The notes under the pieces: generated by a model
Database searches by the model: none
Told to the model about the DNA's origin: nothing
The model's input: the letters and a program-made list of their open reading frames with translations, nothing else
Made by a program: the position numbers and the translations under genes
Assembly (NCBI GenBank): GCA_015179025.1
Contig: WHUX01000249.1
Location: 1-64,000 of the forward strand
Direction: 5' to 3'
DNA from: Terfezia claveryi
Lineage: Eukaryota; Ascomycota; Pezizomycetes; Pezizales; Pezizaceae
Length of the DNA stretch: 64,000 bases
Shown here: piece after piece, positions 47,541 to 57,641 of the stretch
Layout of the letters: each line of letters starts with the position of its first letter
Numbering within the stretch: position 1 is the first letter of the stretch

Positions 47541-49142
47541 TTTTTTCAAGTACTCCAGCAGTTTTGCTGCATCTTTCATCCCTTAGTGATTGATACCGGT
47601 TGTTTTAGGTGCTTCTTCGATCATTCGACATAATCGAAACGTCCCTCGGCCAACCCTGCTTCGACAGGTACTGACGCTTTAGGAGCTATACTGGTGTATC
47701 GGAACCTAAAGAGTAGCGGTGGTTATATGCTTTATTATCTTTACCATTAAAATGACATTTCCATCTAATGGTATTGCAAAAATGTTCGTAATCACGTAAG
47801 ACAATAGAAGAATTTATTTCAGTACTAAACATAAAACGGAAACCCTTGCTAATGGAATTCGCCATGTCATGTGGCAATTCCACTCCTTCCAACAGATGTA
47901 CTCCTCGCCGAAATCTAAGCGAGTCCAACAATGCCAGTGGCATACGCTGACGAATTTCCATCACTGCTTGGTTAAAGGGATGTTTAGTAAACGGTCTGGA
48001 TAAGACGATAGGTTGGACCAGGTCCACATACCTTCTGAGTCTTTTTCTGACTCTTTGTCTTCTTCACTTTCGTCACCGAAGTGGCGGCGTTGGATTCGGC
48101 TCGCTTCCTCTTCTTTCCGTTTGAAGTTTTTGAGGAGGTGTTTTTCGCCAGCTTTGCTGGCGTTTTGCCCTTTCCGTTGCCTTTTCTCTTCGAATCTATA
48201 ATCGACACAATTTGAGTTAGATAATGATCGCTTTAGCCCTTTCGGAGGGATCGTACCTTTCTCTTTTCGAAGAGCGTCTTGGACGGCTTTGCGAACCGTG
48301 TCAGCCAAACTATCTTGGGTGATAGCTGGACCCTGTTGGGGGTCTTTGCAGCGTCCTTCAACTTCATTTTATTCAGAGCTGTTTCCAGCTCTGCTATTGC
48401 CTTGCTTCCGGCAATATCTACTACTCGAGTAGCATAAGTGAAGATGTCCTGAGAAAGCAGGCCTTTTTCGTTGGTAAGAAATGACGTATTCTTGCCAGTG
48501 GAGGTAGTTGTATCCGTAGCGTTTTGAAGGGCTACCAGTTCTTCATAACGTTGATCAATAATATTGACCACGGTTTTTGGATCGCGGGCGACATAGTCTA
48601 GTATGGAGGAATGTCACTTCCTGTTCTCTTACTGTAATAGCTTGGGAGAGCATTTCCATATGGAAGGCCAATACCTTCGATTCGACTCCTGCTAGGAATA
48701 CCTTCGCAGTAGAGGTTTGATCGAGTAGATCATTCCCGTCATCCAAGTCCATTCCCTCACGGGAATCCTCCAAGTATTCCTTAGAAAATTGGATTTTTGG
48801 CACATGGATGCCCTGGATTTCAGAGGGCCAGGTCCCTCGTGATTTGTGCTCCTCCAACTTTCTCAAAGTGGCTCGAGACCTGTAATAGGTCTGAGCTAAT
48901 TTGTAGTGTTGGACCAAAAAGGAACGGAGACTTTCGCGATAGCTCGTCGGAATAAGGTCAATGACCTCATTCAGCGACGTCGCGAGCGCAGAGTGGTTCG
49001 CTCGTTGGACAGATTGGTTCATCTGAACGTAGGAGGAGGAGGTGACGGCGAAGGCGGACGGAGATGGGGAGCGGATGGCACGAAGGGAGGACATTGTTGT
49101 TTTCGTGGTGGGTATGGATCGTTTGTGCGAAAAAGAATTCAT
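47480..49142 (-). pseudogene. Penelope-like N-terminal region, frameshifted
   Basis: Minus-strand text starts MNSFSHKRSIPTTKT at 49142 and runs through LIPTSYRESLRSFLVQHYKL. After frame changes near 48600, 48310 and 48190 it passes VVNIIDQRYEELVAL and DTVRKAVQDALRKEKGTIPP into a Lys-rich block (KRKGNGKGKTPAKLAKNTSS and GKKRKRAES), which would suit nucleic-acid binding or nuclear import. It then reads VLSRPFTKHPFNQAVMEI. No enzymatic motif. Known Penelope-like ORFs have a poorly conserved N-terminal part, so position rather than sequence supports the call. Confidence 0.7.
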
Positions 49143-49151
49143 CTTTGAAAG

Positions 49152-49612
49152 TCGGGGGGGAGGAAGAAAATTGTTAGAATTCCTGAAGAGTATCACGAAG
49201 CAGACAACTTGACTTGTGGGTCACTGTTGGTTTCGTCTGGATTAACTCTTCAGTGCTTGATACTTATACCTTTTCCTACCTTTAATGTGACTCACGGTAA
49301 TTGTGATTATTTCCGTGGTGTGGGTGGGCTGACCACCCTCTTCTAAAAATCTAAATTAAAAGTGTGACTCGTTCATGCATAATGGTGTGACTCATTAAAC
49401 ATGATTGCGTCATGCAGTCAGCAATACTAATTTGGGGGCAGTGTGCTAATCTTACCTGCATGCATGACGTATGTGCACCGGGTGTGACTCCGACGTGCAT
49501 GTGCATGCATGATGACTGCATTGCGCTAATGCAGGGTAAGCGCTAGTAATATACCCTTGCTAGCGGCTATGTTTCAGTGTGGCACACTAAAAACATAACC
49601 GAATTCACCCAG
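49152..49612 (-). repeat. Pseudo-LTR copy B (5' of the Penelope-like ORF)
   Basis: Direct repeat of copy A but shortened: it stops at the sequence cacccag, where the inverted copy begins. It ends 9 nt before the predicted ATG (49142), so transcripts initiating here or cleaved by the ribozyme would lead straight into the ORF. Confidence 0.9.
49190..49263 (-). ncRNA. Hammerhead ribozyme, pLTR copy B
   Basis: Same fold as copy A. Core CTGAAGA and GAAA intact; stem II reads GTT-aatcca-GAC with one G-U wobble. Predicted cut between 49203 and 49202, about 60 nt upstream of the ATG in element sense. Confidence 0.85.
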
Positions 49613-50141
49613 CGTTCCCCTCCACTTCCGCTACTCGCTTCGCTCGCCCCTCCGGGTAACCGCTCTCGTTGCGGCTCACTCTGGGTGAATTCGGTTATGT
49701 TTTTAGTGTGCCACACTGAAACATAGCCGCTAGCAAGGGTATATTACTAGCGCTTACCCTGCATTAGCGCAATGCAGTCATCATGCATGCACATGCACGT
49801 CGGAGTCACACCCGGCGCACATACGTCATGCATGCAGGTAAGATTAGCACACTGCCCCCAAATTAGTATTGCTGACTGCATGACGCAATCATGTTTAATG
49901 AGTCACACCATTATGCATGAACGAGTCACACTTTTAATTTAGATTTTTAGAAGAGGGTGGTCAGCCCACCCACACCACGGAAATAATCACAATTACCGTG
50001 AGTCACATTAGAGGTAGGAAAAGGTATAAGTATCAAGCACTGAGGAGTCAATCCAGACGAAACCAACAGTGACCCACAAGTCAAGTTGTCTGCTTCGTGA
50101 TACTCTTCAGGAATTCTAACAATTTTCTTCCTCCCCCCCTA
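49613..50141 (+). repeat. Pseudo-LTR copy C, inverted
   Basis: Reverse complement of copy A over its whole length, head-to-head with copy B. B and C together make a ~1-kb palindrome with ~450-bp arms around a 68-nt spacer (49613-49680), the spacer being the part of the pLTR missing from B. Confidence 0.9.
50030..50103 (+). ncRNA. Hammerhead ribozyme, pLTR copy C (inverted)
   Basis: Same fold on the plus strand: gtatcaagca, CTGAGGA, GTC-aatcca-GAC, GAAA, stem III, then TC|TGCTT. The change at the free N7 position (A to G) is neutral for the core. Predicted cut between 50090 and 50091. Confidence 0.85.
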
Positions 50142-50950
50142 CCTTAAGCCTGAAAAATGCGAATTTCACGTCCAAGAGGTGAAGTACCTGGGCTTGATCA
50201 TAACCACGGAAGGTATTAGGATGGACCCCGCCAAAGTTGCTGCAATCCAAGAGTGGGAAACCCCAGCCAATTTGAAGGATGTGTAGGCCTTCCTAGGATT
50301 TGCCAACTTCTACCGCCGATTTATCCTGGGATACTCAAGAATCGTGGCACCCCTGACAGTCTTGATGAAAACGAAGGTAGAAGCTGGCTCACACCTGACA
50401 AAAAGGGCCTTCCACTGGAATCCAGAAGCCCAATCCGCCTTCCAGAACCTCAAGGAAGCCTTCTGCTCAGCCCCAATCCTGGCCCATTTTGACCCTAATA
50501 GCGAGTGCATCGTGGAAACGGACGCCTCCAACTATGTCTCCGCCGGAATCCTGTCCCAGTATGTCGATGGAGTCCTCCACCCAGTGGCCTATTTCTCCAC
50601 AAAGCACTCCCCGGCAGAGTGTAATTACGAAATCTATGATAAGGAGTTAATGGCCATTGTGCGAGCATTCGAGGAATGGAGGCCCCACCTGGAGTCAGCG
50701 AAGGGGGTTATCGAGGTCCTTTCTGACCACAAGAACCTGGAATACTTCACAACTACCAAGTTGCTGAATCGCCGGCAGGCTAGGTGTTTGGAATTCCTGT
50801 CCCGGTTCAACTTCAAAATCAAGTACCAGCCAGGAAAGGCTGGTGGGAAGCCAGACGCACTGACCAGGAGATCAGGAGATCTCCCTAAGGGGGGGATGAA
50901 AGGCTGAAGTACCAGAATCAGGTGGTACTGAAACCTGAAAATCTCGACCT
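50142..50950 (+). pseudogene. Chromovirus RT C-terminus and RNase H
   Basis: Reads LGLIITTEGIRMDPAKVAAI, then a TAG at 50284 in place of an expected CAG (before [12 protein letters not shown]). RNase H follows: [49 protein letters not shown] and [17 protein letters not shown]. Catalytic D-E-D residues are present. An extra G in a G run near 50893 shifts the frame. Confidence 0.85.
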
Positions 50951-52483
50951 GGCGGCCAATACCCTTGCGGAAGCTGAGGCTGAGGCTGATGCAGAAGCTG
51001 AGGCTGGGGCGGATGCAGAAGCTGAGGCTGACCTCCGACAACTAGTGAGACAGGCATATGAGGACGACCCCCTGACCAAGGAAATTATCACGCAGTGGCT
51101 TCTGGCCAGCACCGCCACCCCAAGATCTCCCTAGCCGAGTGTACCATCCAGGAAGGCCTCCTCTACCACCTCGAACGCTTATGTGCTGGAAGGAGAGCTG
51201 CGCCTTAGATTGATCAAGGAACACCATGACAGCCTGGCTGCAGGTCACCCTGGAGTAGCCAAAACGTTAGAGCTTCTGGCCAGGGAATACACATGGATTG
51301 ACCAACGGAAGGACGTGGAGCGGTACGTACGGAACTGCCACGTTTGCAAGCATACTAAGCCTGTCTGCCACGCTCCTTATGGGACCCTGAAGCCCCTGGA
51401 GATCCCAGACCAGCCTTGGCAACACCTAACCATGGACTTTGTGACTGGGTTGCCGGAGGATTCAGGGTTTAACGCTATTCTTATGGTAGTAGACCGATTG
51501 ACCAAAATAAGGCATGTTATACCTTGCCATGATACCTGTTCTGCCCGGGACCTCGCCGGCCTCTACTCAACCATGTATTCCGCTAGCATGGTCTCTCCAA
51601 GTCTGTCGTCTCGGACCGCGGCCCCCAATTCATCTCGGACTTCTGGAAGGTATTCTGCGAGCTTCTGGGAATCAACGTACACCTCTCCACGGCGTATTAC
51701 CCCAAACAGATGGTCAGTCCAAGCGAATGAATGCAATCATGGAGCAGTACCTGAGAGCATACGTCAATTACCAGCAAAACAACTGGGTTTCGCTGCTGGC
51801 AACCTGTGAGTTCGCCGCTAACAACCATTTCTCGGAGTCTCTAAAACCTCCCCGTTCCTGGCCAATTATGGCTGGCACCCTCGTTTTGTGGACTCTCTAG
51901 CACCTCTGCACAAGGCTAGGGAGAACACTCCAGCTAAGGAGTTCGCCACGGAGATTGCTGAGTTGCACTCCACCCTAAGAGCCGAACTGGTATATGCTCA
52001 AGCTAGGCAAGCGGAGCATGCCAATGGATCATGGTTGCCAGCCCCCAGGTATCAGCCAGGAGATAAGGTGTGGCTCTCCAGCAGGCACTTCCGGATGGAA
52101 CGGCCATCTCGCAAGCTCGACCATAAGTTCCTGGGTCCATTCGAGTGGTGGCCGCTGTGGGCACTCATGCCTATCGATTGAGGTTCCCCAAAGACATCAA
52201 ACGACACCCAGTCGTCCATGTCTCGAGATCGAACCTGCTGCTAGCGACCCTCTCCCCGGCCAGAAACACCCTCCACCTCCCCCCGTGGTTATCGAAGGTG
52301 AGGAGGAATGGGAGGTAGAGGAAGTGCTGGACTCCCGAAGAAGGTATGGGCACCTGCAATATAGGTCAAATGGCTAGGAGATGAGGAGACGACCTGGCAA
52401 CCAGTGGAGGACCTGGAAAACGCACAGGACTTGGTCACCCTGTTCCACCAGCATTACCCCCGAAAGCCTCGCCCCGCCCAATG
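50922..52483 (+). pseudogene. Chromovirus linker, integrase and chromodomain
   Basis: An Ala/Glu-repeat linker (about 50965-51040) precedes the integrase. The HHCC finger is in HHDSLAAGHPGVAKTLELLA and CHVCKHTK. The core reads LTMDFVTGLPEDSGFNAILM and VVDRLTK; after a frame change come SDRGPQFISDFWKVF and YPQTDGQSKRMNAI. The integrase C-terminus is YQPGDKVWLSSRHF. The chromodomain reads EEEWEVEEVLDSRRRYGHLQ then VKWLGDEETTWQPVEDL. Frameshifts lie near 51110, 51590, 51700, 52150 and 52365, so no functional product is possible. Confidence 0.85.
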
Positions 52484-52696
52484 ATGTTCTTGTCGTCCTG
52501 GAATTGGTTATTAGGGTCGTTTTGTCGCTGTTGTTATTGTCGTTGTTGTTGGGATTATTGTTGGTACGTACTTCCAGCATTGGGTTGTGTTATGGGTTAT
52601 TGGTTTTAGTCGCCTCTTTTGTTTGTTTGTTTTTGTCTTGCCTTTCACCTGGTCTTGTCTTTCGTCGCTGGGGCTCCAAGCCTAAAGGGGAGATAG

Positions 52697-53209
52697 TATT
52701 ACAACCGTCCTTTCCTAGCCGGGTTTGAGAGTCAGACGGGATTCCGTCCGACTCTCGTTATTGTTGATTGATATCGTTGTTATCTCTGTTCCCGAGATAA
52801 GGGGTCTCGGGAACCTTATTCCTTCCAGTGGCCTTGGCTAGGAAGGAAGCCTGTATATATAGCTTGCTCTCTCCACCCTCTCGTTGGATCCCCATCCAAC
52901 GTCTTGTATACCTAATACAGACCTTGTCTCTCCACGAAGGTGTACCTCCCTTGTACACCCCCTCGTCTTGCCTTGTCTCGTGAATAACTCTGCAGCACAG
53001 CTGCCCTCCTCCGACACACGCGGCAACTGCCTCCACGTGTCTCGTGCTCCTTACCCTCTGCCCCTCTTGCCTCTTGCCCTTGCCCCTAGCCTTTCCCCTG
53101 ATCACACACGTAGCGTTCCTACGTGTGTGTTACCTCGTCCCTGTCCTCGCCCCGGCGTACCCCTTGGTCGCCTTGTCCCCGGAGCCCTCGTTACACTGCC
53201 CTCGTTACA
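52697..53209 (+). repeat. 3' LTR of the chromovirus
   Basis: 513 bp, starting tattacaaccgtcc after a short purine stretch (aaaggggagatag) and ending cctcgttaca. The start base pair was probably TG originally (the sister copy has tgtcata). The tatata motif near 52852 may be the promoter. The start is homologous to 58657 downward. Confidence 0.75.
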
Positions 53210-54287
53210 TCCAAGATCCTAGTCCTACATCACTAGCATCACAGACTAAATATTTGGGTTCAGTAGATTCATTATTCCAGGGTTTTAAAACATGTGGGAA
53301 TTCACGAGTTCCTTGAGTTTTTCAAACGCTGCGTTATGAGTATCTGTCCATTCCCATTTCTTTGTTTCTCCTTGCAGTTCTGACAGGGTGCTTGCATACG
53401 ATGCCAAGTCAGGAATAAATCTGCTGAGATAATTAACGATTCCAAGGAATCCTCTAAGATCCTTTTTTCTTGTAGGAGTTGGAAATGTTAATATAGTAGT
53501 CCTCTTCTTCGGGTCTACATGTAATCCATCTGATGTCAAAACGTGTCCTAAGATTTCCAATCTTGGAGTAAAGAACTGGCATTTGCTTTCTTTGAGATAG
53601 AATTTCTCATCCTGTAGACGTTGAAGTACTTTCTTCAATAATTCTACATGTTCTTCATACGTTTTAGAGAATATAATAATATCATCAATATAGATGATTA
53701 AATTTTTATAGACCATGTCCTTAAAAATTTCATGCATAACGCGAACCATGGTAGCTGGTGCGTTACGATCCCCTTGTTGCATAACTCTACTTCTGAAATA
53801 TCCCATGTGACATAAAAAGGTAGAGTGTTGCTCAGATTCTTCATCGTTCCTGATATTAAAAAATCCGTCGGCTAAGTCGACCTTAGTCCAAATGGGATTC
53901 TCCGCTACTAGTTCAATTGCTTCATTAATATCTGGCAATGGGGTGTGTCCGGTTCGACGGCTAAATTGCGGTCTCGACAGTCATTGACATGTGGCTTCTT
54001 CCGTTTATCTCGTTTAGGATAGTGAACATGACTACAGCATTTGTGTCATTTTCTACTCTATATATGCGACCTGATGCTTCTTCTTCGACTAATTTGTCAT
54101 GGATTTGTTGTCTAAATCGATGTCCTGAGGGTCGCCATTTTGGTATCCAAGTAGCTCCTGCTTTTGGTTTGATAGAGTGATTAATTTTTCTTAGTGGAGG
54201 TAATTCCCGTGGAATTGTCTTGGGAAATAATAAGGGAAACTCCGTTACAGGGTTGAATTGTTTCTGTACCGTAGAAACAGCTGTCAC
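53210..54287 (-). pseudogene. Gypsy reverse transcriptase and start of RNase H
   Basis: Begins PLLFPKTIPRELPPLRKINH then YRVENDTNAVVMFTILNEIN. After a frame change: WTKVDLADGFFNIRN (motif A), NAPATMVRVMHEIF (motif B) and NLIIYIDDIIIFSKTYEEH (motif C, catalytic DD). The connection follows with LRGFLGIVNYLSRFIPDLAS. A further shift at about 53290 leads into KYLVCDASDVGLGS (RNase H), which ends at the chromovirus LTR. Confidence 0.85.
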
Positions 54288-54820
54288 GAGTTCTCTTTCT
54301 GAATCGGTTTGTCTGCGTCACTAATATTTTCCCAATTATCCGGTTCACTATAATCTGTGACTGATTCACAGCTGACCTGTGTATACGCTGATCTTATACC
54401 ATTCGCCATGGTTCTAGATCCCTTCCATACACTTAGCTGGAATCGTGGAATGTTTTCCGGTTGGATAGTAACTGGTTCCTGATGGGCAGGAATTATTGCT
54501 CGCACTTTGCTGAGAGCAGGTTCTCCTAGTATCATGTCCCATCCAGTCAAATGAGCTACATAGAACGTTCGTTCTTCTACATAACCTATCCAATCAAGTT
54601 TGATAGTACAAGCTTTGTCTATCGTTCCTTTTGAGCCTTTAATTGCAGTACTTAATGATTTCTTCTCGATACTTCTAGTCGGTATTTTGTACATATACAA
54701 ATTGAGAATTGATTAAGTCTCCTCCCTTCGTTTGGAGATCAATTAAAGCTAGTGCGGGTGTTCGTTAGCTTTAACGAATACCTTGCTAAAATCTGGTACC
54801 TGTCTTGACAAGGGTCGTTC
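54284..54820 (-). pseudogene. Gypsy aspartic protease-like region
   Basis: Minus strand reads PALALIDLQTKGGDLINSQF, a retropepsin N-lobe in which the usual D-S/T-G is replaced by D-L-Q. A one-base shift leads to KIPTRSIEKKSLSTAIKGS and LDWIGYVEERTFYVAHLTGW followed by DMILGEPALSKV, the C-lobe of retropepsin-like domains. The variant active site may be a family feature rather than decay. Confidence 0.65.
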
Positions 54821-54827
54821 CTTGATT

Positions 54828-56518
54828 TTATCCTTGTTTTTTATCCTTGGTGGCTATCGGCATAGCTAAATCTTGTGCGGCTGTACGCATGGGTACCTTA
54901 TTTTTTCGTTTCCTACAGTCCTTGTAGGAGTGTCCAGGGTTCCAACACCATAGACATTTCTTGTCTTTAATTAATTGCATCTTCGTCTTCTGATCCAATT
55001 TTTTTGTGATGGTGTCCCAATCTGAGTCCTTCCGATTTTCTGTGTTGGGTTTGGTGTTGGGATTGCTGCTAGGATTAAATCCTTTTTTGTCGTTGATTCT
55101 GGTCCCTGCGTGGACCGTGACTTCGATTTTCATTCCGAGGGTGTTGTCGTCGGGATGTATTTGTTGTGGATGGTGGGCAATATCCTTTTTGGAAGCTTCA
55201 TATGACTCCGCTTGATGTACGAGCTGATCATATGACCATTCTTCTTTGATTAAAGGAATTAATGTAGCTGACATGTATGGCGGCAGGTGATTAAGAAACT
55301 TTCTTCTTTTTACTTCCTGCGATATTGATTGTTTGCCATCCTTGTCAATCAATTTGATTTGCATTTCAGTAAGCCAGTTGGCAAACTGTTTGATTCCCAT
55401 GTGACGTCCGTCCTTGTATGGTGTGGCTGTCTCCCATCGTTTCCACAAAATGTCCTTACTAGTAGAGGGTATCAGAAAATCCCTTAGCGCTAGTATGAAT
55501 CCAAAGAATGTCGCATTCTTTCCTTTTTCTCTTAGGAATTGATTATAAGTAGTGAGCGCGCTCCCTTCCATTCTGAATCCAACAATTTCCAGAGCTGAAG
55601 CGCCTTCTAAATCTATTCTTTTGAGAACAAACCAACGTTGCATTGCTGTGGCCCAAGAGTCAAAATATTGTGAGTCTTGCCATTTTTTGTCTTCTCCTCT
55701 TAATTTTTCTGGCATATCAATCTTTATTCCTTTTAAAGCATTCGTTGCTTTATGGTTACCCGTTGTAACCATTCCTGTTGTAGATTCCCATTGTTGGTGT
55801 TCAACTGATTTTCCTCGTTTGGGTTTTCTTTTAAGAGTTTGACTTGCAACTGACGATGCCTTATCAGAGTCCGAGCTATCATCTCCGCTATCATCGGGGT
55901 CTCGTCCTCCTCCTTGTGTTTTCTGCTGCTGTTGGTCTAGTCCTGTATCTAGATCATCATCGTCTTCTGGTAATTCTATATCTTCTGGTGGTTGGTCTTT
56001 GTCGTCTGGTTCTTTGGCTGACCCAGTCCTCCTTTCTGGTGTCTCAGGTGCTCGACCTTTGCCTTTCGATTGATCTTTTGGTGTTCTCAGGAACGCTCCT
56101 GGAAGTTCTTTGCTAGGATTGAAAAAATCCTCCGCGGTATGTGCTGATTCTTCTAGATGAGTGCCGCTCATCATGAATGCCATTATTTCTTCCCAGTTAT
56201 TTATTACCCAATTCGGTTTCCTTAAAAGTGAACAACAGGTTTCCTTAATTCTTTACTTAAAAATGCGTTCATTTCTAAGTCTTCTTCTTTGAATGGGTAA
56301 GGTGTTAGCCATAAGTAGTGTTTTGCTACGGCTTCCATTAAGAGTCGAGTATCATCAGGATGATACTGTTGGGCATGTCCCATTGAGCGAGTATATTTCA
56401 AAATCTCCTCAATTGTTGGAAGATGTCTGTTCCAAAATTCTTCTGGTGCGAGAGGTAAAGCCATACTAAAATATAGTTTGGTTCCTGCTCCACCTGGTTC
56501 TCCTATTTCTATATCCAT
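54828..56518 (-). CDS. Gypsy gag with CCHC zinc knuckle
   Basis: Structural capsid/nucleocapsid protein of the element. It starts at 56518 (MDIEIGEPGGAGTKLYFSMA), with a stop or frame break after KPVVHF (56222). It is then open from 56183 to 54828 (451 aa). The second part holds an acidic Asp/Glu-rich block, a retrotransposon gag core (FDSWATAMQRWFVLKRIDLE; FANWLTEMQIKLIDKDG) and the nucleic-acid-binding knuckle CLWCWNPGHSYKDC (C-X2-C-X4-H-X4-C). The C-terminus is basic. Most of gag is intact. Confidence 0.8.
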
Positions 56519-56657
56519 GGCAGATTTATTTCCCCTTCTGTGTTAGGAATTATAAATCTGGTCTTTCTGGGAGTTTCTTCTACTAATTTCTTAATATCTT
56601 GGTAACATAGTTAACCGTCTCGACCTCTTAGTCTTCTTACTAAGTTCAGACGCCATT

Positions 56658-57279
56658 ATGTCTGATTTCGTCGTCTGTCCGCAACCAAATGCAGCTGGTT
56701 ATGCGATACGATCGTCGAGTTACTTTTCTTCTTTGGCACCTTTCTGTGCTGATGGTGTGTGGCTGATGATCCTTATGATCTCCGTTCGACTGACGGTTCT
56801 GTTGGCTCGGTGGCTCACGAGGCTGGTGAGGCTGGATGTCAGGATCCTGATGTTTCTTATGGTCCTGGTTTTTCTTCGTCTACTGGTCTAGAATCTAGTT
56901 CTAGTTCTTCCGGCAAGAGTGTCACGTTTTCTGATTGGTGTGTTGAGGTAGACGTTGGGGCGCAGAGGTATTGGTAGAGATGTCTGGGCCTAAGGAAGGT
57001 TCTGATGGAGGTAATTCTTTTCTGGAGGAAATGGCTGCAGTGGAGGCAGCGAGATTTGAGCCTTGGGATTGTGACGCTTGGTTGTTTAGACCAATTATTC
57101 CTGGGACCTGGGGGGCCGGTTTTTCAATGGTGTACTGGATTTACAGGTACAGATGTAATGGCGGTTGCCAGGAGTGCAAGATGAGTTGTCGATCTTATTG
57201 GGAAAAGTGTTGTGAACGAGGGTGGGATTGTTTAATGGGATACCACTGCCCGTTAGAGCTCTGCTTAGCTTGCTTCTAA
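56658..57279 (+). other. Antisense ORF pair in the Gypsy leader, cysteine-rich
   Basis: On the strand opposite to the element's genes, open frames run MSDFVVCPQPNAAGYAIRSS (56658), then with a shift DDPYDLRSTDGSVGSVAHEA ... GKSVTFSDWCVEVDV to 56977. An overlapping frame MVEMSGPKEGSDGGNSFLEE ... LFRPIIPGTWGAGFSM ends in a dense cysteine block CNGGCQECKMSC, CCERGWDC, CLAC at 57279. The Cys spacing suggests metal binding. I do not recognise the family. It may be an antisense accessory gene of the element or captured host sequence; coding status is unproven. Confidence 0.4.
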
Positions 57280-57641
57280 GTCTTTTTTGATGTACTGCAG
57301 TTGAGAGTCTGATGTCTCGTTTGTTGGATATTTTGTTGGCTAGCTAGTTGAATAACGATATCGATTTTATATGTGCACTTGGGTGTCGAATTGTATACAC
57401 TTGTTAATAAAGGTAATAAGGTATCCGAAGGTTGATCAGGCCTTGGATTTAAGAGTAAAGATTAGGTAAGTAAGTTAAAAAAAATGTAATGAATGTACTA
57501 GACAGTATTCATTCGGTACCGTTTATACAATCTATATCCGTACACGGACGTTTGTGTATTTCGGTTCTGCTGAGGTAAGACCTCAGAAGGGTAGGGAGAT
57601 TACTATGTGGGACGTTCCCGAAGGGAACAGTAATTAACTGG

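Larger units (their letters stand above)
45424..50141 (-). mobile_element. Endonuclease-deficient Penelope-like retroelement with hammerhead ribozymes
   Basis: On the minus strand the order is: inverted pseudo-LTR copy (49613-50141), direct pseudo-LTR (49152-49612), N-terminal Lys-rich region, reverse transcriptase, and second direct pseudo-LTR (45424-45949). Direct pLTRs, an attached inverted copy and internal hammerheads are the architecture known for Penelope-like elements. The RT ORF ends at 46078, about 130 bp before the 3' pLTR, leaving no room for a GIY-YIG endonuclease, as in the Athena/Coprina EN-deficient groups. Coding frames carry several frameshifts and one stop, so this copy is probably dead. 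Its right border falls inside a chromovirus RT at YLKPEKCEFH. Confidence 0.87.
50142..53209 (+). mobile_element. Chromovirus (Ty3/Gypsy), 5'-truncated copy
   Basis: Plus-strand pol remnant starting in the RT at YLKPEKCEFH, right at the Penelope-like border, and running through RNase H, integrase and chromodomain to one 3' LTR (52697-53209). Gag, protease and most RT are gone. It has one stop and at least five frameshifts. The 3' LTR ends TTACA at 53209, where the RNase H of another Gypsy element resumes, so this copy was inserted into that element. A sister copy lies at 58-64 kb. Confidence 0.87.

Noticed and set aside
55552..56116. Plus-strand ORFs of 90-96 aa
   Set aside because: Antisense shadows of the Gypsy gag.
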